Shown here in pieces: positions 29,462 to 41,086 of a stretch of 60,644 nucleotides of DNA (the stretch's first letter is position 1; every line of letters begins with the position of its first letter). The position numbers and the translations under genes are program-made. Source of the stretch: an uncultured Clostridium sp. (GTDB lineage: Bacteria > Bacillota > Clostridia > TANB77 > CAG-508); NCBI GenBank assembly GCA_900557195.1, contig USRT01000011.1, forward strand, positions 1 to 60,644. Direction: 5' to 3'. Below the pieces are notes generated by a model that was given only the letters and a program-made list of their open reading frames with translations, had not been told where the DNA came from and ran no database searches.

Positions 29462-31805
29462 TTATTCTCCATTTAATAATTTATATGGTTCAATCTTCTT
29501 TATTCTAAGTGATAATACTAAAGCAAATATAAATGATAAAATCACAAATCCTATTCCCATACATATTACCAATGTAACTGGTATTTCAAAAGTAACTTTC
29601 ATTACTCCAAACATACTCATTATAAGAGTAAGATATGGATTAACAATAAAACATGATACTATGCAAGAAATTATAACTGATAATATAATTGATGGCATAA
29701 AACTTATTGCATTTTGAACAATTATATTTTTAGAAGTATACCCCAAAGCTTTTAATATTCCATATTCTTTCTTTTTATTAATTATTAAAGTTTTTATTAA
29801 TAAATATAATACTAATAGAATTACTAAAACACATACAGTCATCATTATAACTACCATAGCATTTGAAATTGTTTTAAATACAGATATTGATCCTTTCATT
29901 ACTTCTTCAAAATTTACAGTTAAAGATATTCTATCACCAAATTCATTTTTTACTTTTTCTATACATTCATTAACATTAGTAGTATCCTCTGTATCAAAAT
30001 AATATAGCTTATCATAATTTGTTCCTACAATTTTTTCTATTCCATCACTTAAAATAACCGCTTCTTGACCATTATTATTTGTTGTCTGAACAAAACCAGT
30101 TATTAAAAATTTTTCTTTAATATCTCCTCTTCCAATTTCAATCTCATCACCAATATTATAATTATATTTTTTACAATACTTTCCTGATATTGCTATTTCA
30201 TTATCATATTTTGGTAATCTACCTTTATAACATACATCTTTATTATTTAACTGCTCTGTATCATCCATAATATAAGTTAATAATTTAACGTTTTCTGTTT
30301 CTACATTTATATCTGATATTAATCTAGTATTATTTACACCATCGAGGCTCTTTATATAATTATATACTGCTTTATTTGTATCAGAATCTGTCTTAATAGC
30401 ACCATCACATATTTCAAATGTTAATAAAGATAATTTGGGTTTGGCAGAAAAATTCTGAAACATAACTAAAGCAATTACTCCTGCAAATACTAAGAAAAAT
30501 ACAATTATAAATGTTGCCATATTTTGTTTAATATTAGTAAACATTGTTTTTAAAGCCAAACTTATATTAATTGGTAATTTTGTTTTTTCTAATTCTATTC
30601 TATTTTTCTTAAAACTATGTGTTTCTATTCCTTCCCTTAAAGCAGTAATTGGCTGAATTTTATTTGTTTTTCTTACAATAAACAATACTGTTAATATTAT
30701 AATTATTATCAAACTAAGTATTGTTATTATTGAAGATACTAAGTTAAAACTAATTGTATATGGTATACCAATTTGTGATACCATAATTTTTATTACAGAA
30801 GGTAGCATTAAATATGATAAACTAATGCCAATTAAACTTCCGACTATTGTAATAATTACAAATTGAAGCACAAATGAAAGTTTTATATTTTTACCAGTAT
30901 AACCAATTGCTTTTATAACCCCTAAAGTTTTGATATTTTCCTTAATATAATTTGAAATATTATTTGCCAACATCAAAAACACTATTATTAATATTATTAA
31001 ACTTATAACTAAAAAACTTACTCCTAAAATTACAGAAATAAAAGTTCTACTATATAATGCATCTTCAAGAGTATAATAATTTATTGTTACTAATGAATTA
31101 TCTTTAGAAACTTTATTTGATATTTCATTAACAAATTTTGTACTATCAACTTCTGGTTTTAAATCAAATTTTATATATATGTATTTCCATGGTTCTCCGT
31201 GTACTTTCTACAATTTTGTTATATGTAATATCATCAACTATAGCATTTATAGTACCACAATTATATGACCCAGTAATTATATTATTTGTAAAACCTTTTA
31301 TTTTGAAATTATAAATTTTATCCAATATTTTTAATTCATATTCATCTCCAATATTATAATTTCCACCTGTATGATATTGGTATGGTAAATATATGTATTC
31401 AGATAAAATGCTTAAATCTTCTTCAATAATTTCTGTCTTTCCAATTTCACAATTAAAAGCCATTTTGGCATTTTCTAAAAGCACCAATGGAGTTACAGTC
31501 CCCTCTCCATATGGAGTATCTGTTAAAAATCCTACGGTTCTTATAACTTCGTAATTTTGGACATCATCATTTATAAGAGTCTCTATATAGTTATCTTCAA
31601 TTTTTGATATATCTCCATTAAGTAATATATATGCATCTTCACTATTAAGTTTCATGGCATTTTTTTCTGCATTTCCTGTAAAATCCGTAAAAATTACTAA
31701 CATTATATTTAAAAAACTAGTTGCTAAAATTATTAATATAATTAAGCCTATTGTTAGTCCTTTGCTATTTCTTATATTTGATTTTGACAGTAACCATTCT
31801 TTCAT
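29462..31805 (-). CDS. FtsX-like ABC permease (BceB/MacB-like), rejoined across one CGG site
   Basis: 780 residues. N-terminal helix MKEWLLSKSNIRNSKGLTIG..., extracytoplasmic domain, helix bundle (LANNISNYIKENIKTLGVIKAIGYT motif), second large outside domain and a C-terminal bundle with EYGILKALGYTSKNI and LSLRIKKIEPYKLLNGE. CGG 31197-31199 (Gly203) interrupts the first outside domain; +1 reading runs STGEPWKYIYIKFDL and reconnects with the membrane part. The start at 31805 has GGGGTGG upstream and overlaps the end of the ATPase gene. With the ATPase, kinase and regulator upstream it makes a four-gene peptide-resistance-like module. Confidence 0.85.
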
Positions 31806-31807
31806 AA

Positions 31808-32573
31808 TTACCACCCCATTCTTACTAAGAAATCTGAAAGCATTTTATTTCTTTCATCATTATTTTTACCATATCTCTCTAAATTACATTCGCCTGCTAC
31901 TTTACCATCTTTTATATAAATTACTCTATTTCCTCTTCTAGCTGAATTAATATCATGTGTGACCATCACAATAGATTGACCTGCTTCATTAAAAGATGTA
32001 AATAAATCTAATACATCTGCTCCTGTTTTCGAATTAAGTGCACCTGTTGGTTCATCCGCAAATAGGACATTTGGATTATTTATTAATGCTCTTGCAATTC
32101 CAACACGTCCGAGCTTCTCCTCCAGATATTTGAGTTGGAAATTTTTTTGCATATTCCTTTTTGATATTTACTTTTTCTAATAAATTATAAGCATTTGCAA
32201 TAATTTCTTTTTTATTTTTTTTGACTAATAAACCACTTGATAAGATATTATCCATTATGCTCATTGAATCTACTAAATAAATTGCCTGAAAAACAAATCC
32301 GCAATTTTTTCTTCTAAATAATGATAAATCATCTTGATTTAATTTAGCAATGTTTAAGTCATTAAAATAGATATTTCCAAGTGTTGGTTTATCCATTCCA
32401 GATAATGCATATAATAAAGTAGATTTACCAGCTCCACTTGGTCCCATTATTACTGTAAAATCTCCTTCATAAATTTCTAAATCAACATTACTTAATACAT
32501 GTTGCATAACTCCATTATTAGAAAAAGTTTTGCATAATTTTTCAGTTTTTATTAAAACTTTTTTATCCATCAT
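31808..32573 (-). CDS. ABC transporter ATPase, rejoined across one CGG site
   Basis: 254 residues: Walker A MGPSGAGKSTLL, Q-loop FVFQAIYLVDS, signature QISGGEAGRVGIARALINNP, Walker B VLFADEPTGALNSKTG, H-loop MVTHDINSA. CGG 32109-32111 (Gly155) falls inside the ABC signature; zero-frame reading replaces it with ARTCWNC and stops, whereas +1 reading gives the expected GRVGIARAL. Walker A and Walker B are thus only joined after the shift. AAGGAGGAATTA precedes the ATG at 32573. Partner of the downstream permease. Confidence 0.9.
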
Positions 32574-32683
32574 TAATTCCTCCTTAAAGTTTCTCTGAGA
32601 ATTGTAATTACAAATCATCCGATTTTTTCAAACTTTATAAAATTATTATACAAAAATAATTCTTAAGAAACTTTAAGTATTTC

Positions 32684-33934
32684 TTAAATAATCCTTAAAT
32701 ATATTATTGTGTTAAAACCTGGATTCTCATTTTTTATTTCTAAATTACCATTCATTTTTCTTAATAATTCTTTAGATATATATAATCCTAAACCTGCACC
32801 CTGAGCACTTCCTGTGTTTGTACCTCTTTTAAATTTTTCAGTTAACAAAGGTACTTCTTCATCATTAATAGTATTTCCAAAATCTCTAATTGAAACTACT
32901 AAATATTCATTTTCTATAAATATTTTTGTTTCTATTTTTGTATTTGCATATTTATACGAATTTGCAAATATATTGTCAAATACTTGTTGCAAGCGTAATT
33001 TATCTCCAAAAATTTTGCATTCTGGTACAGAATATTTATTATTTCTATTCAAATAATCTGCATTATCAATTAGTTCTTTTACTATATTGCTTTTAAGTTC
33101 TATTGGATTAATATTAAGTTCCTCTAATTCCTCTAAAGTTGCATTAAATAAATTAGTTACTAATATATTAATTTGATCAGATTTTTGATTTATTGATTTA
33201 AAACATTCTTTAGTTTTTTCATCATTTGAAATTGCTAGACCTAATTCAGAAGATGATTTTATAGAAGCTATTGGAGTTTTTATATCATGACTTAGTTTAG
33301 CCACTAATTCTTTTTTATCTTCAATAGTCTTTTTTTCAGCTATTCTAGCTTTTTTTATTTCAGATCTCATTATATCAAAAGCTTCTGTAAATGCTCCAAA
33401 ATTATTTTTTCTATCCATTTCTAATGGAATATCTAAATTTCCATTAGATACTCTGATAGCAAAATTTTTCATCTTATTAAAAGGCTCTAATATTTTTTTA
33501 TATAAAACTATGTAATATATTATTAATGCTATTAATTGTATGCTTGAAACCCAAATAATAATATTAATATAAATATTATTATGTCGATTAACAATACCTT
33601 TAACATCATTACATATAATAATTTTTCCTTTGACTTCGTTATCAATAATCAAATCTATTATTGTATCTCTATTTTTATAAGCTTCATTTAAAGACTGACT
33701 TAAATCATCTTTGGTTTTATAAATTAAATTTCCACTATTGTCTATTACTGTATAATCAAAATATTTAGGATATTTAGAAGTATCACCATAACTTTCTTTT
33801 ATACTACTTACTAATTCATTTATTTTAATTACATCATTTGCATACTCTGTTTTTTCTTTTATATTATATATAACTACAAATAATTCGAAAATAAAGGTAA
33901 ATATAATAAATAAAATTAAATATCTTCTTTTCAT
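32684..33934 (-). CDS. Sensor histidine kinase of the exporter module
   Basis: 416 residues: membrane helix 5-22, an outside domain of about 100 residues (unlike BceS-type kinases, which have none), helix at about 125-147, HAMP-like segment, HisKA KLSHDIKTPIASIKSS, N-box FDNIFANSYKYA, and GAGLGLYISKELL. Uninterrupted. Its ATG lies in the same frame as, and just after, the stop of the regulator gene when the latter is read with the +1 rule. Probably senses antimicrobial peptides or envelope stress (from context). Confidence 0.88.
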   Translation of the reverse strand: MKRRYLILFIIFTFIFELFVVIYNIKEKTEYANDVIKINELVSSIKESYGDTSKYPKYFDYTVIDNSGNLIYKTKDDLSQSLNEAYKNRDTIIDLIIDNEVKGKIIICNDVKGIVNRHNNIYINIIIWVSSIQLIALIIYYIVLYKKILEPFNKMKNFAIRVSNGNLDIPLEMDRKNNFGAFTEAFDIMRSEIKKARIAEKKTIEDKKELVAKLSHDIKTPIASIKSSSELGLAISNDEKTKECFKSINQKSDQINILVTNLFNATLEELEELNINPIELKSNIVKELIDNADYLNRNNKYSVPECKIFGDKLRLQQVFDNIFANSYKYANTKIETKIFIENEYLVVSIRDFGNTINDEEVPLLTEKFKRGTNTGSAQGAGLGLYISKELLRKMNGNLEIKNENPGFNTIIYLRII

Positions 33935-33937
33935 AAC

Positions 33938-34613
33938 TTATTTACCGATTAAATCGGTATCCCTCCTTCCATACAGTAATAATATATTGTGGATTATTTG
34001 GATCTTCTTCTATTTGCTCTCTTAATTTTCTTATATGTACATTCAAAGTTCCATCTTGAGTAAATTTATCATTCCAAACATTTTCGAATAACTCAAGTTT
34101 AGTAACTAATCTTCCTTTGTTGCTAATTAAATATGTTAATAATTTAAATTCTAAAGAAGTTAATTTTATATCTTTATTTTTAACAGAAACTTTTTTATCC
34201 ATATAATCAACTATTAAATTTCCATCATCATATCTTTTTATATTATCTTTTCCATATCTTTTTAAAACCACTTTAACTTTAGCCAGTAATACTCCTAATG
34301 AATAAGGCTTTTCAATATAGTCATCTCCTCCTATATTTAAAGCAATTATTTTATCATCATCTGTATTTCTAGCAGAAATAAATAAAATTGGTATATCTTT
34401 ATTTTTTCTTATTTTCTTACATAGTTCAAATCCAGAACCATCAGATAAATTTATATCTAAAAGAATTAAAGAGGTATCATTTTCTTTAAAAAATTCATCA
34501 CATTCATTTTGATTATAACAAGCAAATGATTTTACTCCAAATAAATTTAGATATTCACAAGTATTATTTGCAAGCTCAATTTCATCATCAACAATTAAAC
34601 AATCATATTTCAT
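33938..34613 (-). CDS. OmpR-family response regulator; CGG next to the stop codon
   Basis: 224 residues if the +1 rule applies. Receiver: CLIVDDEIELA, LILLDINLSDGSG, FISAR, DYIEKPYS; effector: LTSLEFKLLTYLISNKG and HIRKLREQIEEDPNNPQYIITVWKEGYRF. The gene ends AAT-CGG-TAA in the zero frame (stop 33942); with +1 decoding the end is AAT-(C)GGT-AAA-TAA (stop 33938), adding Gly-Lys. Either end is compatible with the family, so this site alone is uninformative but fits the rule. Confidence 0.9.
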
Positions 34614-34717
34614 AAAAACACCTCATGAGAATTATATAATGAAACTAAGAATAAATCATTAAATATTTCTTAATTTTTATTTAATATCTTCAATATTATT
34701 AAGTTCAAACAATAAAA

Positions 34718-34805
34718 AAGATTGATTATATTTCAAATCAATCTTTTACGATAAATTATTTAAAATGCTTAATGTAAATAATTATTCTTATTTACATTAA
34801 GCATT
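34718..34805. terminator. Two consecutive inverted repeats
   Basis: AAAAGATTGATT / AATCAATCTTTT (about 34717-34746) is a terminator-like hairpin; AATGCTTAATGTAAATAA (34764-34781) / TTATTTACATTAAGCATT (34788-34805) is a perfect 18-bp inverted repeat with a 6-nt loop. They occupy the 302-bp gap between the MBL-fold gene and the response regulator promoter; the first could terminate the MBL gene's upstream neighbours, the second is unexplained. Confidence 0.6.
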
Positions 34806-34915
34806 AATAGAATTAAACAATCAATTATTTCTTATTTTTCACTTTACTTTTATATTTCTTTATAATCTCTAAAATTCTTTAGAAAATCGCTATTTACTAA
34901 TTATCTTGTATCTAA

Positions 34916-35719
34916 CTATAAAACTATTTCTTCCATTTCATCTGGAACAATTATATTATTTGTAAAATATTCTTTTCCTTCATTTATATATAGCTCTTTT
35001 CTATTACTTATATGAGTTTCCTCTGTATGATACAAAATTAAGTTTTTTATATTTAAATTATTCATTTTTTTACAAACAGATTTTACAGTTGAATGCTTAT
35101 GTTCATATGGCTTAAAAATATCTTGTTCACTATCCAAACAAAAAGCCTCATGCATTATATAATCAGCATTTTTGATTTTAGGATATATTTCTGGATTACA
35201 TTCTTCATCACCTAAAAAGCATAATCTCTTATTATTATCTAATTTCACTTCAAATCCTAGCAAAGTATTCTTTTTAGCCTTCATATCTATTGCTGTAAAA
35301 TCTAATCCTATTGTTTCAAATTTATCACCATCAGATAATATTTGTATATTAATATTTTCATTTAGTACTTGTACTCTAGTAGTTGGAAATAAATTAGAAT
35401 AAAGCCCTGGTATCGCCTTAGCTACCTCATCATTACAATAAATATTTAATTTTCCATCATATGTTCCTTTTGCAAACAATTTACTCATTCTCTTTAACAT
35501 CCACATTAATCCCAATATATGGTCTGTGTGACAATGTGAAATAAATATATTGTGAACATCTTTTAATTCTATATTACACATTTTCAATCTTCTAACTATT
35601 TCAGCTCCACCACCAGTATCAACCAATAAAAAATCGTTTTCATTTTTTAATAAAAAACATGTGTTATATATATCAAACACAAATCCATGACCTGTTCCTA
35701 ACATTTTTATATTTGCCAT
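34916..35719 (-). CDS. MBL-fold metallo-hydrolase (RNase Z-like)
   Basis: 267 residues with the zinc-binding HCHTDHILG motif (about 60-68), later histidines in MHEAFC and HKHST, and LILYHTEETH near the end; LGDEECNPE supplies the bridging aspartate. The arrangement (HxHxDH, then D, then H in a C-terminal HT) is that of the RNase Z / AtsA branch, which includes tRNA 3' processing enzymes and arylsulfatase-like hydrolases. At 267 residues it is shorter than typical RNase Z and may act on another phosphodiester or ester. Single gene. Confidence 0.85.
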   Translation of the reverse strand: MANIKMLGTGHGFVFDIYNTCFLLKNENDFLLVDTGGGAEIVRRLKMCNIELKDVHNIFISHCHTDHILGLMWMLKRMSKLFAKGTYDGKLNIYCNDEVAKAIPGLYSNLFPTTRVQVLNENINIQILSDGDKFETIGLDFTAIDMKAKKNTLLGFEVKLDNNKRLCFLGDEECNPEIYPKIKNADYIMHEAFCLDSEQDIFKPYEHKHSTVKSVCKKMNNLNIKNLILYHTEETHISNRKELYINEGKEYFTNNIIVPDEMEEIVL

Positions 35720-35928
35720 ATATTCCTCCCAATTCTATTATTATTTTTTTCTTACATGTATTATATTTTAATAATAGCATTCCAATTCTTATATTTCAAT
35801 AATAAATATTAATATATAATTATATTTATATTGTAATAATCATGTCTTATATATTTTTTAATTTTAAGTATAATATTTTATAATTATCCTTATTTTATTC
35901 CATGTTAATAAAAAAATTTTAAGAATAA

Positions 35929-35985
35929 AAATGTTCACATCTTTTCTATCCCAAATGTTCACATTTTTTTATTATATGATATAAT
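35929..35985 (+). promoter_or_regulatory. Promoter of the PBP gene with tandem AAATGTTCACAT repeats
   Basis: TATAAT at 35980-35985 with TTCACA (35958-35963) as -35 and a 16-bp spacer. The 12-mer AAATGTTCACAT occurs twice (35929-35940 and 35953-35964), 24 bp apart, the second copy covering the -35 element; a possible regulator binding site. Confidence 0.6.
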
Positions 35986-36018
35986 CCATTTATAAAAATA
36001 AGAAACGAAGGGATTATT

Positions 36019-38564
36019 ATGGGAAAACATTCTAAAAATACTATAAATATAAAAAGTAGAAAAAAAGATAAAAATAAAATAGATAAAAAGCCTATAGAAA
36101 AAAATATGTCTGAAAAAGAGTTAGAAAGAGAATTAAAAAAACAAAAAAAAGATGCTAAAAAGAATTCTAAACTAAGAAAAAAACTAAAAAAGATAATCAT
36201 TTTTATTATATTAATTTCTATATTAATTTTTGCAATTGTTAAAGGAATATCAATGTATAAATGGCAAACACTTGCTAAAGAAATGATGTCTAATACTAAT
36301 TCTGTAATTGTAGATAAAGATGGAAATATTATTGCTACTCTTGGAAGTGAGAAAATACATAAAAACATTTCTTTTTCCGAAATGCCTGATAATTTAAAAA
36401 ATGCTTATGTAGCTATAGAAGATGAAAGATTTTATCAACATCATGGTGTTGATATAAAAAGAACTGGATCTGCAATTGTCTCTTATGTTATACATTTTGG
36501 CTCTTCTTCTTTTGGTGGAAGTTCTATAACTCAACAATTAGTAAAAAATATAACGGGAAATGATACATCCTCTATATCTAGAAAAGTAGAAGAATGGTCT
36601 AAGGCAATGGAACTTGAATTTTGTTTATCTAAAGAAGAAATTCTAGAATCTTACTTAAATATAATATATGTTGGTCCAAATATTTATGGTGTAGAAATGG
36701 GTGCCAAATATTATTTCAATAAGAGTGCTAAAGATTTAAGTTTAGAAGAATGTGCATTTTTAGCTGGTATAAATCATAGCCCAAATTCTTACAATCCGTT
36801 TGGAGATACAGACCGCCTGGATAAAATAAAGAAAAGAACAAAATTGGTATTAGATAAAATGTTAGAATTAAAATATATTTCTAATGAAGATTATGAAAAA
36901 GCTATTTCTAATGTAGAAAAAGGATTAAATTTTAAAAAAGGTGATTTATCTCCAGAAGATGATGCAATATATTCTTATCATACTGATGCTGTAATATCAC
37001 AAGTTATTCAAGATATATCTAAAGAAAAAAAATTAGATACTACATTTACTACAAATTATCTAAATAGAGCAGGACTTACAATTTATAGTACTCAAGACTC
37101 TAGTATCCAAAAACAAATGGAAGAAGAATTTGAAAAAAGTAAACATATAATAAAATCAAAAAATGATAGTGCCGTTACATCACAAGCTGCAATGGTTATA
37201 ATTGATCATACTCGTGGCTATGTAGTTGGATGCGTAGGGGGACTTGGCAAAAAAACTACTTCTAGAGGATTTAATCGTGCAACTCAGGGAATTAGGCAAA
37301 CTGGTTCTTCAAGCAAACCTCTTACAGTCCTTGTTCCTGGTATTGATAAGAAAATATTTACCGCTTCTACTATATTCGATGATAAACAAACAAGCTTCAT
37401 TGATAGAAAAAAAGAAAATTATTCTCCTACAAATAATTCTGGTTATTTAGGAAAAATAACTGTAAGAAGAGCTACAGAATCTTCACAAAATATTCCATTT
37501 GTTGAAATGATGGAAAAAATAACTCCAAGTACCTCTATAAAATACCTAGAGAAAATGGGAATTACAACATTAACTGAAAAAGATAATAATCTAGCCCTTG
37601 CTTTAGGAGGATTAGATAAAGGAATTAGTCCTCTTGAAATGGCTGGTGCATATAGCACTCTTGCAAATGATCGGAGTATATATAGAACCAATTTTTTACA
37701 CAAAGATTACAAATAAAAACGGTAAGACATTAATTACGAAAAAACAAACCAGAAGAAAAGTTATTTCAAACTCTACTGCATTTATAATAAAAGATATTCT
37801 AACTGAGCCCGTACAGGGTTCACATGGAACAGCAACTAATTGTTCTATATCTGGTATGGATGTTGCAGCAAAAACGGGTACAACAGATGATGATTATGAT
37901 CGTTGGCTTTGTGGATTTACAAATTATTATACAGCTGTTACTTGGTATGGATTTGACTTAAATGAAAATATTGATTATGGTTCTAATCAAAATCCAGCTT
38001 CAGTATTATGGTCAAGTATTATGAGTTCTATTCATAAAGGACTTTCACGGAAGTAAATTTCAGAAACCAAATAATGTAGTTTCTGCAAGTGTTTGCTCTT
38101 CTACTGGCAAACTTTCAAATGGTCATTGCCCAGATACTTATGAAGAATACTTTTTAAAAGGAACTCTTCCTTCTCAATGTAAAGAACATAGTTATGTGAA
38201 TAATACTACTAAAAACAATACAACTACTAATGAAAATAAGAATAACTCTACTAATACTACTGTCACTCAAAATAATACTATAAACAATTCTTTAAACAAT
38301 ACTACTATAAATAATGTAAATAATTCTGCTATAAGTAATAATACTTCTATAAATAATATAAGTAATTCTGTAACTAATAATACTACTAATAATACTACAA
38401 ATCATTTAACTACTAATACAAATACTAATACTAGTACCAATACTAACTCATCTACAAATTCTGCAACTAATAATGTAGGCTATAATACTACAATTACTAA
38501 TAGCACAACGGCTACAAATACATCTTCTTCTCAAAATGATGATCAGGATGACCAATTAGAATAA
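36019..38564 (+). CDS. Class A penicillin-binding protein (PBP1A-like), rejoined across two CGG sites
   Basis: 847 residues. Lysine-rich cytoplasmic tail, membrane helix (about 55-75), GT51 glycosyltransferase (AIEDERFYQHHGVDIKRTG, GGSSITQQLVKN), then transpeptidase with SSSK in QTGSSSKPLTV, SQN in TESSQNIPF and KTG in VAAKTGTTDDDYDRW. The first CGG (37672-37674, Gly552) precedes the KTG motif, so only the shifted product has all three catalytic motifs (+1 reading: LANDGVYIEPIFY). The second (38048-38050, Gly677) is followed by GSKFQKPNNV and a cysteine-containing linker leading to a ~125-residue Asn/Thr-rich tail. Synthesises and cross-links peptidoglycan. Clear RBS (GAAGGGATTATT). Confidence 0.9.
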
Positions 38565-38675
38565 TATATATCTTTATAAATCCATATCTTGTCAGAACTA
38601 AAAATTTAATTAATATAAAATTTTGCAATTATACTAAAACGAAATTTTTAATTAACATTAAAATAGTAAAAAAAC

Positions 38676-38717
38676 ACTTCATTGGTATAATATTTCTTTA
38701 AATTATACCAATGAAGT
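38676..38717. terminator. Bidirectional terminator
   Basis: Perfect 16-bp arms ACTTCATTGGTATAAT (38676-38691) and ATTATACCAATGAAGT (38702-38717), with A-run before and T-run after; lies between the converging PBP and LD-carboxypeptidase genes. Confidence 0.88.
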
Positions 38718-38722
38718 ATTTT

Positions 38723-39743
38723 TTATTTAAATATTGTTTCTATCTTTCCTTTTCCGTTTTTCATAACTAACATCTAATATGCTACCATTAACAATAGGCA
38801 TTTGAGGTGCTATATGACCTATATCAACATCATATACTATAGGAATATTTAAATCATTTAATGCTTCTAAAACAGCCTCATGAAATTTCACGCCATAATC
38901 TTCTCTTACAAAAAGTGGTCTACCAAATAAAATACCTATACAATTATCAAAATATCCAGCATACTTCATTTGCCATAAATTCCTTAAAACCTGACTGCTA
39001 CTCATTTCATATACCTCTAAAAACCACAAGATTCCATCAGATTTATATTTATTTATATATTGTTTTACAAAATCATATTTAGTACCAATTAGGTTTATAA
39101 TGTCATCCATACATCCACCTATACTTCTACCTCGAAACTTTAACTTATCTTCCCCTCTTAAGCTTTTCCATGAAGAATTCACAGTTAATTCATATTCAGC
39201 CAATGGATCATTTCTATCAAATTTATTTTCCTTATCTTCACATTTACAAAAACTTTCTTGAACTACATTTTTCCCTTCCATTATTTTAATTGAATCTGTT
39301 AAATTTTTATATAATTTTCTCATTCCATAAGCTTTTATATTTGGACCATAAATAGTAGCAATATCAAGCATTGTGGTAAATATAAACGATAAGGTTGTAA
39401 TATTGGAATACCCTTGCATCCATTTTATTTCACCTTTAGAAATTTCATTAAAATCTAAATATTCTAAAATTTCAGATAAAAAGTCTCCTCCTGTTGCCAT
39501 TATAATACTGGAAACTTCATTATTATTCCATAACTCCATAAATTGTTCTGCTCTTATTTTAGCATCTGCACTTCTACCCATTTTACTATTTCTAACATTT
39601 TCAGTTTCTATATATTTATAACCTACATTATTTAAATTATTTTTTGCATTATTTAATCTTATAAAATCTTTTTCTTTTATACCTGCAGATGGTGCTGTAA
39701 CACCTATTGTATTACCTTGAATTATAAAACTTGGATATCTCAT
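38723..39743 (-). CDS. LD-carboxypeptidase / MccF-like peptidase (S66), CGG near the end
   Basis: 339 residues with the S66 features: IGVTAPSAGI at the start, the nucleophile region MATGGDFLSEILEYL..., WMQGYSNITTLSF, and the C-terminal PIVYDVDIGHIAPQMPIVNGS with the catalytic histidine. CGG 38754-38756 (Gly330) is ten codons before the end: zero-frame reading gives a basic tail EKRKRKDRNNI, while +1 reading gives SYEKGKGKIETIFK, which resembles the usual final strand of the family. Cleaves the L,D bond in muropeptides, or confers resistance to microcin C-like compounds. AGGAGG precedes the ATG. Confidence 0.87.
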
Positions 39744-39930
39744 AAACGCCTCCTAAAATTAGTATATAAACAAATTAAACATATTAAACATATTTAAGAT
39801 AATTTAATATTAAATACACTTATATTTATCTAACCTTACAAAATGTTTTAATTTTGTATATATAAATTAATTACACAAAATATATATCTTCTATATCTTG
39901 TGCAACTAACTTTTTATACCTTTTAATATT

Positions 39931-40842
39931 TTAGTCCTTAGATTCTATTTGTTTTTGTTCTTTCTTTTCCATAACACTTTTGAATTTCTGAAGTCCTAAT
40001 ATTACTGCTCCACCTATTAAGAAAAATACAATACTAAATGTACTAAAACTCATTGGGTCTTTTGGAACTTCTAATGTTGTTGGTCCTAATACTACAGGAC
40101 ATATTGAACCAATCATTAATCCAATTATAAAATAAATAGTTTGTGATCTATATTTTTCCAAACATTTTTTTATTAGTTTAATTGTAGTTACAACACCTGT
40201 AATTATTCCAAGTCCAAATACTACTAATACTGGAAAATATGCAAAATTTAAATGTAAAAATTCTTTTACAGCAGAAATTATTGGTATATATAAACCAAAT
40301 ATTAATAATAATGTAGAACCAGATATTCCTGGTAATACCATTGCAGATATAGCAACCGCCGCTACTAAAAATACATAAATTATTAATCCTAAATTTAAAT
40401 TTCCAAAGCTGACATTTATACCTTCACCAGATGCTGGATTTACTATAGAGATAATTACAACAATAGCAATTCCCAAAACAGTAAAAATTATATTTTTATA
40501 TTTATTTTTTAAATTAAGTTTTTCATCTTTTATAACAATTGGAATTGCAAATATGATAAATCCTAAAAATAGAGAACTTATTTTATAAATTTGTGCATCA
40601 AATATATTTGCAAGAACTAGTACTGATGCAACAAATCCAGTACCCCAACCAATTAATAATTTTAATAAAAATAAAATAGCTTCTTTTCTCTTTTCTTTAT
40701 CTTTTTCCATCAAACTATTTAATGAATTTATGAATTTATCATAAAACCCTAATAAAAACGCTATTGTTCCTCCAGATACACCTGGAACACTATCTGCAAG
40801 CGCCATACAAAAACCTCTAATAAACTGAATTATATAGTTCAT
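39931..40842 (-). CDS. DUF368 family membrane protein
   Basis: 303 residues from the ATG at 40842 (GGAGAGAAG upstream). About eight membrane helices; family signatures RGFCMALADSVPGVSGGTIAFLLGFYDKFI near the N-terminus and MVLPGISGSTLLLIFGLY in the middle. DUF368 proteins have been implicated in recycling of polyprenyl-phosphate lipid carriers (undecaprenyl-phosphate flippase activity reported for this family); that role would fit the nearby cell-wall genes but is not shown here. Confidence 0.9.
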   Translation of the reverse strand: MNYIIQFIRGFCMALADSVPGVSGGTIAFLLGFYDKFINSLNSLMEKDKEKRKEAILFLLKLLIGWGTGFVASVLVLANIFDAQIYKISSLFLGFIIFAIPIVIKDEKLNLKNKYKNIIFTVLGIAIVVIISIVNPASGEGINVSFGNLNLGLIIYVFLVAAVAISAMVLPGISGSTLLLIFGLYIPIISAVKEFLHLNFAYFPVLVVFGLGIITGVVTTIKLIKKCLEKYRSQTIYFIIGLMIGSICPVVLGPTTLEVPKDPMSFSTFSIVFFLIGGAVILGLQKFKSVMEKKEQKQIESKD

Positions 40843-41086
40843 ATTTTCTTCTCTCCTTACTTCATCATTCGGTATTTTTTTATACACATGATAGTATAAT
40901 ATAAGTTTACTTTTTTGCCTAGTATTTTTTTAAATTATTTACTACTTTTTAACAAATAATAATTACAATATAGACTATTAATTATAACAATATCAAATTA
41001 TAACTTTTATCTTTCAAAATATATTTACTTTCTATTATTTATGTTATAATAAGATTATATATAAAAATAAAGGAGGAATTTTTCTA

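Noticed and set aside
35946..36368. Minus-strand open frame opposite the PBP N-terminus
   Set aside because: Phenylalanine/serine-rich shadow of the lysine-rich PBP N-terminus, no family match.
38196..38564. A stand-alone Asn/Thr-rich protein starting with GTG
   Set aside because: It is in frame with the PBP after the second CGG shift and has no ribosome binding site; it is the C-terminal tail of the PBP.
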